This document shows, piece by piece, positions 14,490 through 20,985 of a DNA stretch of 20,985 nucleotides (position 1 is its first letter; each line of letters opens with the position of its first letter). The position numbers and the translations under genes were made by a program. Source of the DNA: Actinomycetes bacterium (GTDB lineage: Bacteria > Actinomycetota > Actinomycetes > Streptosporangiales > Streptosporangiaceae); NCBI GenBank assembly GCA_025964635.1, contig JAOPYP010000651.1, positions 1 to 20,985 of the forward strand, in the 5' to 3' direction. Under the pieces are notes generated by a model that made no database searches, was not told the origin of the DNA, and saw nothing but the letters and a program-made list of their open reading frames with translations.

Positions 14490-14789
14490 TCAGTCGCGGC
14501 CGCGGAGCAGGGACACCCGGAACGGGCGCAGCTCACCCCGGGCGTACCCGCTGCTGATGGCCGGGTCGGCCGCCATGACCTGCTGCGCGGCGTCCTCGTC
14601 GGACGCCTCGAAGACGGCCACCCCGGTATTGATGCGGCCCAGCGTGGGACCGGCCAGGATCAGCTGCCCGTCCGCGAGCAGGCGCTGCAGGCGCTCGAAA
14701 TGCCGCGCCCACACAGCCTTTTCGTCGTCGGTCATCGTCGCCGCGAAGTCATCCCGCGGGGGATGGATGAAGTAGATCCACTCCGTCAC
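14490..14789 (-). CDS. YCII-related domain protein
   Basis: The 99-aa product has the YciI-like ferredoxin fold. It shows the N-terminal strand WIYFIHPPRDDF, the block MTDDEKAVWARHFERLQRLLADGQLILAGPTLG and FEASDEDAAQQVMAADPAISSGY, the usual helix-strand order with the conserved Asp in MAADP. These small dimeric proteins are thought to bind ligands or take part in minor catabolic steps; the function here is unknown. The start is GTG at 14789; the upstream open frame is not family-like. A CAGACT box 7 nt before the GTG hints at a leaderless transcript. The downstream ChaN remnant is 19 nt away and was probably co-transcribed with it. Confidence 0.85.
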   Translation of the reverse strand: MTEWIYFIHPPRDDFAATMTDDEKAVWARHFERLQRLLADGQLILAGPTLGRINTGVAVFEASDEDAAQQVMAADPAISSGYARGELRPFRVSLLRGRD

Positions 14790-14860
14790 GCGGCCGAGTC
14801 TGCCCGGGTGCTGGCGGTCCGTCAACGAGCGCGGAGCTGGGGACGCACGCTCCCCCGGGC

Positions 14861-15562
14861 TCAGCTGCGGACGGTCAGCGCGTCGAGGACGCGCTGGACG
14901 TTCCCGTCGAGGTCCCGGGCCGCGTCGGCCCGGCCGGCCAGGTGCCTGATCAGCGCCTGCTGGAAAAGCCCGTCGAAGACGGCGTACGCGGCGCCGGAGG
15001 ACACGGCCAGCGGGGTGCCGGCCAGACGTGAGAACTTGCTGACGATGCGCCAGATCATGCGCTCGAGGCTCTCGTCGATCTCGGTTACGTCGCGGCGGTA
15101 GGAGTCGTCGAACAGGCTCTGGTTCCGCAGGTCGTACCAGAGCCGGTGCAGCGTGGCCTCCTCGACCAGGGTGGCCGCCATGGCCGCACCGAACCCCCGC
15201 CGCAGCTCGCCGGCGGACGTGGCGGTGGCGACGATGTTGTCGTACCGGGTCACGCATTCGGCCTTGTACTGCCGCACGCAGTAGGTGATCAGCTCGGTCT
15301 TGTCGCTGAAGTAGTAGTGCAGCACGCCGTGGGAGAACTCGGAGTTCTGCGCGATGTCGCGCAGGCTGGTCCGCGCGTAGCCCTGCTCGGCCAGGGTCTG
15401 CAGCGCCGCCGCGGCCAGCTGGGCCCGCCGTTCGGCGAACTTGTCCATCTGCCGGCGCGCGATCCGGTCGCGGTTCCGCTCAGCCGTATCAGTCTGGGCG
15501 GCCTCAGTCCCGGCGCTCACGGCCTGGGCCGTCTCGGACGTTACCTGTGCTGCCTCGGTCAC
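14861..15562 (-). CDS. TetR/AcrR-family transcriptional regulator
   Basis: The 233-aa product has a flexible, Ala/Thr/Glu-rich N-terminal extension (1-38) and a TetR DNA-binding domain. The HTH signature is TSLRDIAQNSEFSHGVLHYY (about 65-84), followed by FSDKTEL. The all-helical C-terminal domain (about 95-230) would hold the ligand pocket and dimer face (LWYDLRNQSLFDDSYRRDV, then EIDESLERMIWRIV). It starts at GTG 15562, though the in-frame ATG at 15448 would give a standard-length N-terminus. It is divergent from the SDR operon, with 220 nt and two palindromes between. This is the classic arrangement of a local repressor of the neighbouring catabolic genes. The ligand is probably an acid or CoA ester handled by that operon (inference). 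Confidence 0.93.
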   Translation of the reverse strand: MTEAAQVTSETAQAVSAGTEAAQTDTAERNRDRIARRQMDKFAERRAQLAAAALQTLAEQGYARTSLRDIAQNSEFSHGVLHYYFSDKTELITYCVRQYKAECVTRYDNIVATATSAGELRRGFGAAMAATLVEEATLHRLWYDLRNQSLFDDSYRRDVTEIDESLERMIWRIVSKFSRLAGTPLAVSSGAAYAVFDGLFQQALIRHLAGRADAARDLDGNVQRVLDALTVRS

Positions 15563-15657
15563 GGTCAGGGTCCAATCAGCTCCGCGTCCCCCGCGAAGTG
15601 CGGGTCAAGTCTACCCGGCACGCTGCTTTGCGATCTTGACCGGTGACCAGAATTCTC

Positions 15658-15695
15658 TGGACGATCGTCCAAGTATCTCTTGACAGTTGTCAAGA
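15658..15695. promoter_or_regulatory. Two palindromic operator candidates for the TetR regulator
   Basis: A perfect 14-bp palindrome TGGACGATCGTCCA (15658-15671) is followed 6 nt later by the near-perfect TCTTGACAGTTGTCAAGA (15678-15695), with 8-bp arms TCTTGACA and TGTCAAGA around GT. The second contains TTGACA on both strands, so a bound repressor would cover a -35 box in either direction. Both sit in the divergent region between the TetR and SDR genes. Which palindrome is the true site cannot be decided here. Confidence 0.6.
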
Positions 15696-15782
15696 CGCAC
15701 GTCCAGGCTATGACTCACGTCACAGCATCCGCAGCCTGGCTGCGGGATACGGGCCCATGGCGGTCCCGGGAAGAGGTGCCTG

Positions 15783-16586
15783 ATGAGCGTGTACGAGCTG
15801 ACGGGGCGGAAGGCACTGGTCACCGGCGGGGCCCGCGGGCTCGGTCACGGCATGGCGGAAGCCCTGGCCCGGGCCGGGGCGGCCGTCGTCATCGCCGACG
15901 TCCAGGAGGATCTGGGCAAGAAGTCCGCCGACGCGCTCTGCCAGTCCGGCGCGATCTGCGAGTTCGTGCCGCTGGACGTGACCAGCGAGGCGAGCTGGGA
16001 CCAGGCCATGACGCAAGCCATCAGTGCCCTCGGCGGCCTGGACATCCTGGTCAACAACGCCGGGGTGGAAATCTCCAGCCTGGTCATCGACATCGAGGCC
16101 GCCGACGTCCGGCGCATGCTCGAGGTCAACGTGCTGGGCACGGCCCTGGGGATCAAGCACGCGTTCCGGGCCATGCGCCCCGGCGGCCCTGCGGGGCAGG
16201 GCGGCGCCGTGATCAACGTGGCCTCGGTCGCGGCCACCATCGCCTTCCCCGGTATCGCCGGCTACTCCGCCACCAAGTCAGCCGTGGACCGGCTCACCCG
16301 GGTCGCGGCGATGGAATCCGGCAAGCTCGGCTACGGCGTCCGGGTGAACTGCGTGTACCCGGGCCTGGTGGCGACGGAGATGGGCCTGCAGCTCGCGGCG
16401 GACATGGAAACGCTCGGCCTCTACCCCAGCGCGCAGCATGCGGTCGGCGCGGTCATCGAGCAGACCCCGCTCGGCCGGCTCGGAGAGGTACCGGACATGG
16501 CGGACGCGGTGGTGTTCCTGGCCTCCGACGGCGCCCGGTTCATCACCGGGGCGGGGCTGCCGATCGACGGTGGCATGGGCATGTGA
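15783..16586 (+). CDS. Short-chain dehydrogenase/reductase (SDR)
   Basis: The 267-aa product is a classical SDR that would oxidise or reduce an alcohol/ketone with NAD(P)H in the cytoplasm. The cofactor loop is TGGARGLG (14-21), NNAG follows at 91-94, and the catalytic set is Asn116, Ser148, Tyr161 and Lys165 in YSATK. The C-terminal GAGLPIDGGMGM is typical. Asp39 at the end of the second strand (IADV) favours NAD(H) over NADP(H) as a rule of thumb. The ATG follows GGAAGAGG at a good distance. It is first in a three-gene operon under the TetR-type control region, with 35 nt to the next gene. Its substrate is probably a hydroxy acid or CoA ester shared with the other two enzymes, but this is inference. 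Confidence 0.93.
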   Translation: MSVYELTGRKALVTGGARGLGHGMAEALARAGAAVVIADVQEDLGKKSADALCQSGAICEFVPLDVTSEASWDQAMTQAISALGGLDILVNNAGVEISSLVIDIEAADVRRMLEVNVLGTALGIKHAFRAMRPGGPAGQGGAVINVASVAATIAFPGIAGYSATKSAVDRLTRVAAMESGKLGYGVRVNCVYPGLVATEMGLQLAADMETLGLYPSAQHAVGAVIEQTPLGRLGEVPDMADAVVFLASDGARFITGAGLPIDGGMGM

Positions 16587-16621
16587 CCGGATCCTTCTGA
16601 CTTCCAGCGAAAGGCGCACTC

Positions 16622-17749
16622 ATGAGCACGGACAAGCCGGTCGTCGTCTACGGCGCGTCGGGGTACACCGGGCAGCTGATCTGCGAGTACCTGCGGGAGT
16701 TCAACATCCCGTTCGTGGCGGCCGGGCGGGACAAGGCCCGGATCACCGAGGCCCTGGAGCGGGTGCCCGGCATCGGCACCGTGCCGCACGACGTGATCGA
16801 GGTTGAGCACGCGGTCGGGCCGCTGACCGAACTGCTGGCCGGTGCCTCGGTGGTGCTCAACACGGTCGGGCCGTTCGCCCGGCACGGCGGCGAGGTGGTC
16901 GAGGCCTGCCTGGCGGCCGGATGCCACTACCTCGACACCACCGGCGAGCAGGACTGGCTGATCACCTGCGACGAGACCTACGGCGAGCAGATGGCCGCGC
17001 GGGGGCTGCTGCTGGCGCCGGGTGTCGCGCAGATGTACACCACCGGCGAGATCGCGGCCGACATCTGCCTCGAGCGGCCGGGCCTGGACACGCTCGACAT
17101 CGAGGTGTTCTGGAAGGGCCTGCCCACGATCGCCTCGACCCGGACGATCCTGGTCAACGCGGCCCTGGCCAAGGCCTATTACCTCGAGCAGAACGAGTAC
17201 GTGGAATGGCCGCCGGACGCCGGGCTCTACACCGTCGTGGTCCCCGGCCAGCATGAGACCGGGCTGGCGCTGCCGTGGGGCGGCACCTCGCATCCGGTCT
17301 GGTTCCGCCGCGACCCGCGGGTCGCCAACGTCAAGGTGCTCGGCGGCGTGTTCAACCGCGCGCTCATGATGGGCGTCCCGCAGATCGTGGCGGGGGCGCT
17401 GGAGCAGATCAAGGACCTGTCCGACGCCGAGAAGTACACCGCCCTGTCTGAGCAGGCCGCCGCCGTGATGAACCAGATGCCGCCGCGGGAGAACCCGCGG
17501 ATCAACACCTCGCTGGACTCGGTGTACGCGTCCGGCCCGCTCGGCCGCGCGCACTGCGTGCTGCACGGCAACTGCAATTACAAGCAGACCGGCGCCCTGC
17601 AGGCCTACGCCGCGTACGCACTGCTCCAGCAGCCGCCCCGGCGGGTCGGCTTCGCGTCCGGCTGCCAGGCGTTCGGCCACCGCGAGCTGCTGGGCATGCT
17701 GCGCGGCTTCGGGCTGGTCATGGAGCCCGTCCTCACCGTCCAGCACTGA
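16622..17749 (+). CDS. Saccharopine dehydrogenase-like / trans-acting enoyl reductase family oxidoreductase
   Basis: The 375-aa product starts with an N-terminal Rossmann fold (VVVYGASGYTGQLICEYL, glycine motif 11-17). It continues with VLNTVGPFARHGGEVVEACL and GCHYLDTTGEQDW, which are diagnostic for the saccharopine dehydrogenase NADP-binding family that includes actinobacterial trans-acting enoyl reductases. The C-terminal half (about 150-375) contains WFRRDPRVANVKVLGGVFNRALMMG-type sequence and no second catalytic motif I recognise. It would bind NADP(H) and act on a lipid-like or ring substrate; true lysine-pathway function is unlikely given the neighbours. The ATG follows GAAAGG. It is the middle gene of the operon, with 16 nt to the ligase. 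Confidence 0.85.
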   Translation: MSTDKPVVVYGASGYTGQLICEYLREFNIPFVAAGRDKARITEALERVPGIGTVPHDVIEVEHAVGPLTELLAGASVVLNTVGPFARHGGEVVEACLAAGCHYLDTTGEQDWLITCDETYGEQMAARGLLLAPGVAQMYTTGEIAADICLERPGLDTLDIEVFWKGLPTIASTRTILVNAALAKAYYLEQNEYVEWPPDAGLYTVVVPGQHETGLALPWGGTSHPVWFRRDPRVANVKVLGGVFNRALMMGVPQIVAGALEQIKDLSDAEKYTALSEQAAAVMNQMPPRENPRINTSLDSVYASGPLGRAHCVLHGNCNYKQTGALQAYAAYALLQQPPRRVGFASGCQAFGHRELLGMLRGFGLVMEPVLTVQH

Positions 17750-17765
17750 TCAGGCGGCACTGACC

Positions 17766-19322
17766 ATGCGGCTGACCGACTTCCTGGACAAGGGAGCGTC
17801 GCTCGGCCCGGACGCGCCGTGCCTGACCATGGGCGGCCACAGCCGCAGCTACGCCGAGGTCCAGCGGCTGTCCTGGGTGATCGGCCAGGCGCTGGCCCGG
17901 TCCGGCATCCAGCCCGGCGACAAGGTGGCGGTACTGTCCGCCAACGATCCCGTCGCGTTCTCCTGCGTGTTCGGCATCGCCCGGGCCGGGGCGGTGTGGT
18001 GCCCGGTCAACCCGCGCAACGAGGCGGCGGAGAACCGCGCCCTCCTGGACCTCTTCGACTGCGCCTGCCTGATCTTCCAGGGGAGTTTCGCCCCGCTGGT
18101 CGCGCGGATCGCCCCGGAACTGCCGAAGGTGACCACGCTGGTCTGCCTCGGCCAGGTCGCAGGCGTACCGGGGGCCGTCGCGTTCGATGACTGGGTGGAC
18201 GGGCTGCCCGGCCAGCCCTGGCAGGCCGATCCGGTGGACGACCTCGCGATGATCGCGGGCACCGGCGGCACCACCGGGCAGCCCAAGGGCGTGCTGCTCA
18301 CCGGCCACAACATCGAGACGATGACGGCCCTCACGCTCATGGGCTACCCCTTTGAGGGGCGGCCCGTCTACCTGGCCCTGGCTCCCCTCACCCACGCGGC
18401 CGGCGTGCTCTGCTTCCCGGTCATGACCCTCGGCGGGGAGATCGTCATCATGCCCGCGCCGGACCTGGCGGAGTTCCTCTCGCTAATCGGCCAGCACCAG
18501 GTCACCCACGCGTTCCTGCCGCCCACCCTGATCTACCTGCTCCTCGACCAGCCTGGGCTGGCCGCGGCCGACCTCGGCTCGCTGCAATGCCTGTGGTACG
18601 GCGCGGCCCCCATGTCGGCCGCACGCCTGGAGCAGGCCATCCGCGTCCTCGGCCCGGTCATGGGGCAGCTGTTCGGGCAGACCGAGGCGCCGATGATGAT
18701 CTCGAGCATGGCGCCGAAAGATCATTTCCGCGCCGATGGAACGCTGGCTACCGACCGCTTCGCGTCCGCGGGCCGCCCCGGCCCCCTGGTCACCGTGGCC
18801 ATCATGGATGAGCAGGGCCGGCTGCTGCCCGCGGGCCAGCGCGGCGAGATCGTCGTCCGCGGCCCCCTGGTCATGGCCGGCTACTACAAGGACCCGGCCG
18901 GCTCCGCTGACGCCGGACGGCACGGCTGGCACCACACCGGCGACATCGGCTACCTCGACAGCGGCAACTACCTCTACATCGTGGACCGGGCCAAAGACAT
19001 GATCATCACCGGCGGGTTCAACGTCTACTCCGCCGAGGTCGAGCAGGCCCTCATGGCCCACCCCGGGGTGCTGGACTGCGCGGTCGTCGGGCTGCCGGAC
19101 GACAAGTGGGGGGAGAAGGTCACCGCCGTCGTCCAGGCCCATCCCGGCCAGGACGTGCCGGCCGATGACCTCCGGGCGTTCGTCAGGCAACGCCTGGGCG
19201 GGGTCAAGGCGCCCAAGCACGTCGAGGTCTGGCCCGACCTGCCCCGCTCCCGGGTCGGCAAGGTACTCAAGAACGAGGTCAGGTCCCGGCTGCTCGGCCC
19301 GGCCCCCGGCGACGGCCGCTAG
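17766..19322 (+). CDS. AMP-dependent acyl-CoA synthetase/ligase
   Basis: The 518-aa product would activate a carboxylic acid to its acyl-AMP and then to the CoA thioester. The signature motifs are in order: AGTGGTTGQPKG (164-175, phosphate loop), FGQTE (303-307), HHTGDIGYLD (389-398), VDRAKDMIITGG (406-417) and the C-terminal SRVGKVLK with the adenylation lysine at Lys499. The length fits the medium/long-chain or aryl acyl-CoA ligase classes (FadD-like). The substrate cannot be predicted, but co-transcription with an SDR and a saccharopine-DH-like protein under TetR control suggests entry of an unusual acid into beta-oxidation-like breakdown. The ribosome binding site (AGGCGG) is weak. The stop codon is 2 nt from the convergent methyltransferase stop. 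Confidence 0.92.
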   Translation: MRLTDFLDKGASLGPDAPCLTMGGHSRSYAEVQRLSWVIGQALARSGIQPGDKVAVLSANDPVAFSCVFGIARAGAVWCPVNPRNEAAENRALLDLFDCACLIFQGSFAPLVARIAPELPKVTTLVCLGQVAGVPGAVAFDDWVDGLPGQPWQADPVDDLAMIAGTGGTTGQPKGVLLTGHNIETMTALTLMGYPFEGRPVYLALAPLTHAAGVLCFPVMTLGGEIVIMPAPDLAEFLSLIGQHQVTHAFLPPTLIYLLLDQPGLAAADLGSLQCLWYGAAPMSAARLEQAIRVLGPVMGQLFGQTEAPMMISSMAPKDHFRADGTLATDRFASAGRPGPLVTVAIMDEQGRLLPAGQRGEIVVRGPLVMAGYYKDPAGSADAGRHGWHHTGDIGYLDSGNYLYIVDRAKDMIITGGFNVYSAEVEQALMAHPGVLDCAVVGLPDDKWGEKVTAVVQAHPGQDVPADDLRAFVRQRLGGVKAPKHVEVWPDLPRSRVGKVLKNEVRSRLLGPAPGDGR

Positions 19323-19324
19323 CG

Positions 19325-20116
19325 TCATTCAGCCCCGGTGCCGGGCCGGTCCCCGGCGGCGATGGCGATGATCTCGGGGCTGGCCGGCGTGTACGGCGCG
19401 CCGTCCCAGTCGCCGTACCAGGTGACCTGCGTCAGGCCGGCCTCCGCGAGGAACGCGGCCACCGCGGGCTGGTCCATGAAGCGGAGCGTTTCCGGGACCA
19501 CCACGGTCCCGTCCGGCGCATCATCGGCGGCCGCGGGGGCTCCCCCCGCCTCCGTGAAGCGGAACCAGGTCTCGTAGGTGACCAGCTCCCCCGCCACCGC
19601 GCTGATGTCGTAGTGCACGTCGGCCACGAGACCGGCCGCCTCCACCCGCTGCCTGGTGTCCCGCGGGTTCCAGTCCTGCCATTCGCGGACGGCCGGGTTC
19701 CGGGTCTCGAACGCGATCCGGCCTCCGGGGGCCAGATGCCGGCCCAGGGCCCGCAGCGCCGCCCGGACGTCACCATCCTCCAGCAGCAGCTGGAACACGT
19801 GCCCGGTCATGATGATCAGGTCGAAACGGGCGCGGGTGGCCAGGCTGGCCGCGCCGGCCTCGATCCAGCGCACCCGGTCGCCGCCGGGCCGCGCGCGGGC
19901 CACGGCCAGCATCGCGGCCGCCGGGTCGGCGCCCGTCACGTGATGTCCCCGGGCCGCGAACTCGCAGGCCAGCAACCCGGTACCGCAGCCCATGTCCAGG
20001 ATCCGGGCCGGCGCCGGGCCAGCCAGGCCGAGGTAGAACGCCGCGGCGGCGCCGGCCGGATTCAGCGCGTCGTACAGGGCCGCCAGCCGCGGATCCGCAT
20101 AGCTCGCGCTGGGCAT
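19325..20116 (-). CDS. Class I SAM-dependent methyltransferase
   Basis: The 263-aa product has the Rossmann-like methyltransferase fold. Motif I is ILDMGCGTG (39-47), followed by GADP for the ribose contact, FDLIIMTGHVFQLLLEDGD (motif III region) and LAPGGRIAFETRNPA. The C-terminal part is beta-rich, as in small-molecule methyltransferases. The N-terminal YADPRLAALYDAL segment is common in actinobacterial members. The substrate is unknown. The start ATG lies 6 nt after a TAnnnT box, so a leaderless message is likely. The divergent start of the next methyltransferase is 17 nt away. The gene converges with the acyl-CoA ligase, with 2 nt between stops. Confidence 0.9.
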   Translation of the reverse strand: MPSASYADPRLAALYDALNPAGAAAAFYLGLAGPAPARILDMGCGTGLLACEFAARGHHVTGADPAAAMLAVARARPGGDRVRWIEAGAASLATRARFDLIIMTGHVFQLLLEDGDVRAALRALGRHLAPGGRIAFETRNPAVREWQDWNPRDTRQRVEAAGLVADVHYDISAVAGELVTYETWFRFTEAGGAPAAADDAPDGTVVVPETLRFMDQPAVAAFLAEAGLTQVTWYGDWDGAPYTPASPEIIAIAAGDRPGTGAE

Positions 20117-20135
20117 GGCCCCAGACTAGGGCCAT
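20115..20135. promoter_or_regulatory. Inverted repeat and -10 box shared by the divergent methyltransferases
   Basis: Perfect arms ATGGCCC and GGGCCAT flank CAGACTA and include bases of both start codons. On the minus strand TAGTCT (20128-20123) stands 6 nt before the ATG, the expected place for a leaderless transcript. On the plus strand no comparable TAnnnT box at 6-7 nt is found. With 17 nt between starts, at least one gene must be transcribed from inside the other. Confidence 0.5.
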
Positions 20136-20937
20136 GATGCCCGACGAGGACCGGCTGCGGTTGCGGGGAACGTTCGACGGGGTGGCCGGAAGCTACAACC
20201 GCGTCCGCCCGGACTATCCCCGCCAGCTCTTCGACGACCTCATCGCCATCGCCGGGCTGGCTCCCGGCGACCACCTGGTCGAGGCGGGCTGCGGCCCCGG
20301 CAAGGCCACCCTCCCCCTGGCCCGGCGCGGTTTCCGCGTCACCTGCCTCGAACCCGGCCCGGACCTGGCCGCGGCCGCGCGCCGCCACCTGGCCGGGCTG
20401 GACGCGGAGGTCATCGGGACCCGGTTCGAGGACTGGCGGCCCCGGGCCGGCGACCAGGCCGCACTGGTCTACGCCGCGACCGCGTGGCACTGGATCGATC
20501 CCGCCGTCCGCTACCGGCAGGCCTGGCGGCTGCTTCGCCCGGGCGGCCATCTCGCGTTCTGGAGCGCGCTGCACGTGTTTCCCGACGGCGGTGACCCGTT
20601 CTTCGCCGAGATCCAGGAGGTGTACGACGGGATCGGCGAGGGGCTGCCGCCCGGGAGCTCCCAGCCCCGCCCCGGGGAACTGCGGGACCACAGCCCCGAG
20701 ATCGAGGCGAGCGGGCTGTTCAGCATCGCCGGGATCCGCCACTTCGACTGGGAGCAGGTCTGCGACGTGGAGAGCTACATCGGGCTGCTCAGGACGTTCT
20801 CCGGTCACATCGCCATGGAGGGCTGGAAACAGGACCGGCTCTACGGGGAGATCCGGGCCCGGCTGGCCCGCCGCCCGGGCCACTCGGTCCGCCGCCACTG
20901 GGGAGCCGTCCTGCACGTCGCGCGCCGCCGCGGCTGA
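20134..20937 (+). CDS. Class I SAM-dependent methyltransferase
   Basis: The 267-aa product is a second, different class I methyltransferase. It has FDGVAGSYNRVRPDYP at the N-terminus (a common actinobacterial form), motif I LVEAGCGPGKAT (48-59), CLEPGPDLAAAA for the adenosine side, AATAWHWIDPAVRY (motif III) and LRPGGHLAFWSALH. This YNRVRPDYP plus WHWID pattern is that of UbiE/Methyltransf_11-like enzymes of unknown substrate. The second half includes VESYIGLLRTFSGHIAM. The start could be the ATG at 20134 or the adjacent one at 20137; neither has a Shine-Dalgarno sequence. It does not look like a recent duplicate of the divergent neighbour. Confidence 0.9.
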   Translation: MMPDEDRLRLRGTFDGVAGSYNRVRPDYPRQLFDDLIAIAGLAPGDHLVEAGCGPGKATLPLARRGFRVTCLEPGPDLAAAARRHLAGLDAEVIGTRFEDWRPRAGDQAALVYAATAWHWIDPAVRYRQAWRLLRPGGHLAFWSALHVFPDGGDPFFAEIQEVYDGIGEGLPPGSSQPRPGELRDHSPEIEASGLFSIAGIRHFDWEQVCDVESYIGLLRTFSGHIAMEGWKQDRLYGEIRARLARRPGHSVRRHWGAVLHVARRRG

Positions 20938-20966
20938 CCAGGCCAGATCGGGAAACCCGAGCTCAG

Positions 20967-20972
20967 TAGACT
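20967..20972 (+). promoter_or_regulatory. -10 box for a leaderless gene at the window edge
   Basis: TAGACT matches TAnnnT and is followed by GCGCGGC (7 nt) and then ATG at 20980. It uses the same spacing as the other leaderless candidates here, so a gene probably starts at the edge. Confidence 0.4.
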
Positions 20973-20979
20973 GCGCGGC

Positions 20980-20985
20980 ATGGAG
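20980..20985 (+). CDS. Possible start of the next gene (only 2 codons visible)
   Basis: ATG GAG are the only codons in the window. The call rests on the TAGACT box 7 nt upstream. Nothing can be said about the product. Confidence 0.3.

Noticed and set aside
16421..17746. 441-aa minus-strand open frame across the SDR and saccharopine-DH-like genes
   Set aside because: It spans two well-supported plus-strand genes and reads as compositionally biased shadow sequence.
19325..20937. The two methyltransferases as a recent tandem duplication
   Set aside because: They share only general class I motifs; their N-terminal and C-terminal parts differ completely.
1..20985. CRISPR arrays, tRNA/rRNA genes, IS elements, integrases
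   Set aside because: No regularly spaced repeats of CRISPR size, no tRNA-like cloverleaf noticed, and no transposase or recombinase motifs in any credible frame.

Overview
The window is chromosomal DNA from a high-GC actinomycete. The signs are dense GC-rich coding, frequent GTG starts, TAnnnT -10 boxes set 6-7 nt before start codons (leaderless transcription), a PPOX/F420-type flavin or deazaflavin protein, Sec lipoboxes, and an Ig-like L,D-transpeptidase of the mycobacterial/streptomycete type. I see no rRNA, tRNA, CRISPR array, transposase or integrase. The order and species cannot be fixed from sequence alone.

Layout. 77-2631 (minus): a beta-propeller-like lipoprotein and an L,D-transpeptidase lipoprotein (cell envelope). 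3001-5555: a series of small enzymes, namely an RluA-family pseudouridine synthase, a VOC/glyoxalase protein divergent from a DHFR/RibD-like reductase, the remnant of a phosphoribosyltransferase gene, and a PPOX protein whose upstream region carries a MerR/SoxR-type promoter. 5846-9810 (plus): a two-gene glucan operon with a GH15 trehalase/glucoamylase-like enzyme and a GH13 amylosucrase-like enzyme. 9843-11200: an XRE/MmyB-type regulator divergent from an NTF2-like protein, with a dyad and four 14-bp tandem repeats between them.

11580-13736 (minus) is the most unusual part. It holds a 584-aa four-helix membrane protein and a 128-aa coiled-coil protein that carry the same roughly 20-residue Gly/Thr/Ser/Asn/Val-rich motif, one at its C-terminus and the other at its N-terminus. 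The arrangement resembles paired amyloid-signalling (RHIM-like or BASS-like) motifs that connect a membrane component to a partner. Parts of this block are clearly less GC-rich than the rest. It is followed by a decayed ChaN-like gene and a YCII protein.

14861-19322: a TetR regulator divergent from a three-gene operon (SDR dehydrogenase, saccharopine-dehydrogenase-like oxidoreductase, acyl-CoA/AMP ligase), with two palindromic operator candidates between them. This looks like a regulated carboxylic-acid or lipid metabolism cassette. 19325-20937: two divergent SAM methyltransferases whose start codons are only 17 nt apart and lie inside one inverted repeat. The window ends on what may be the first codons of another leaderless gene.
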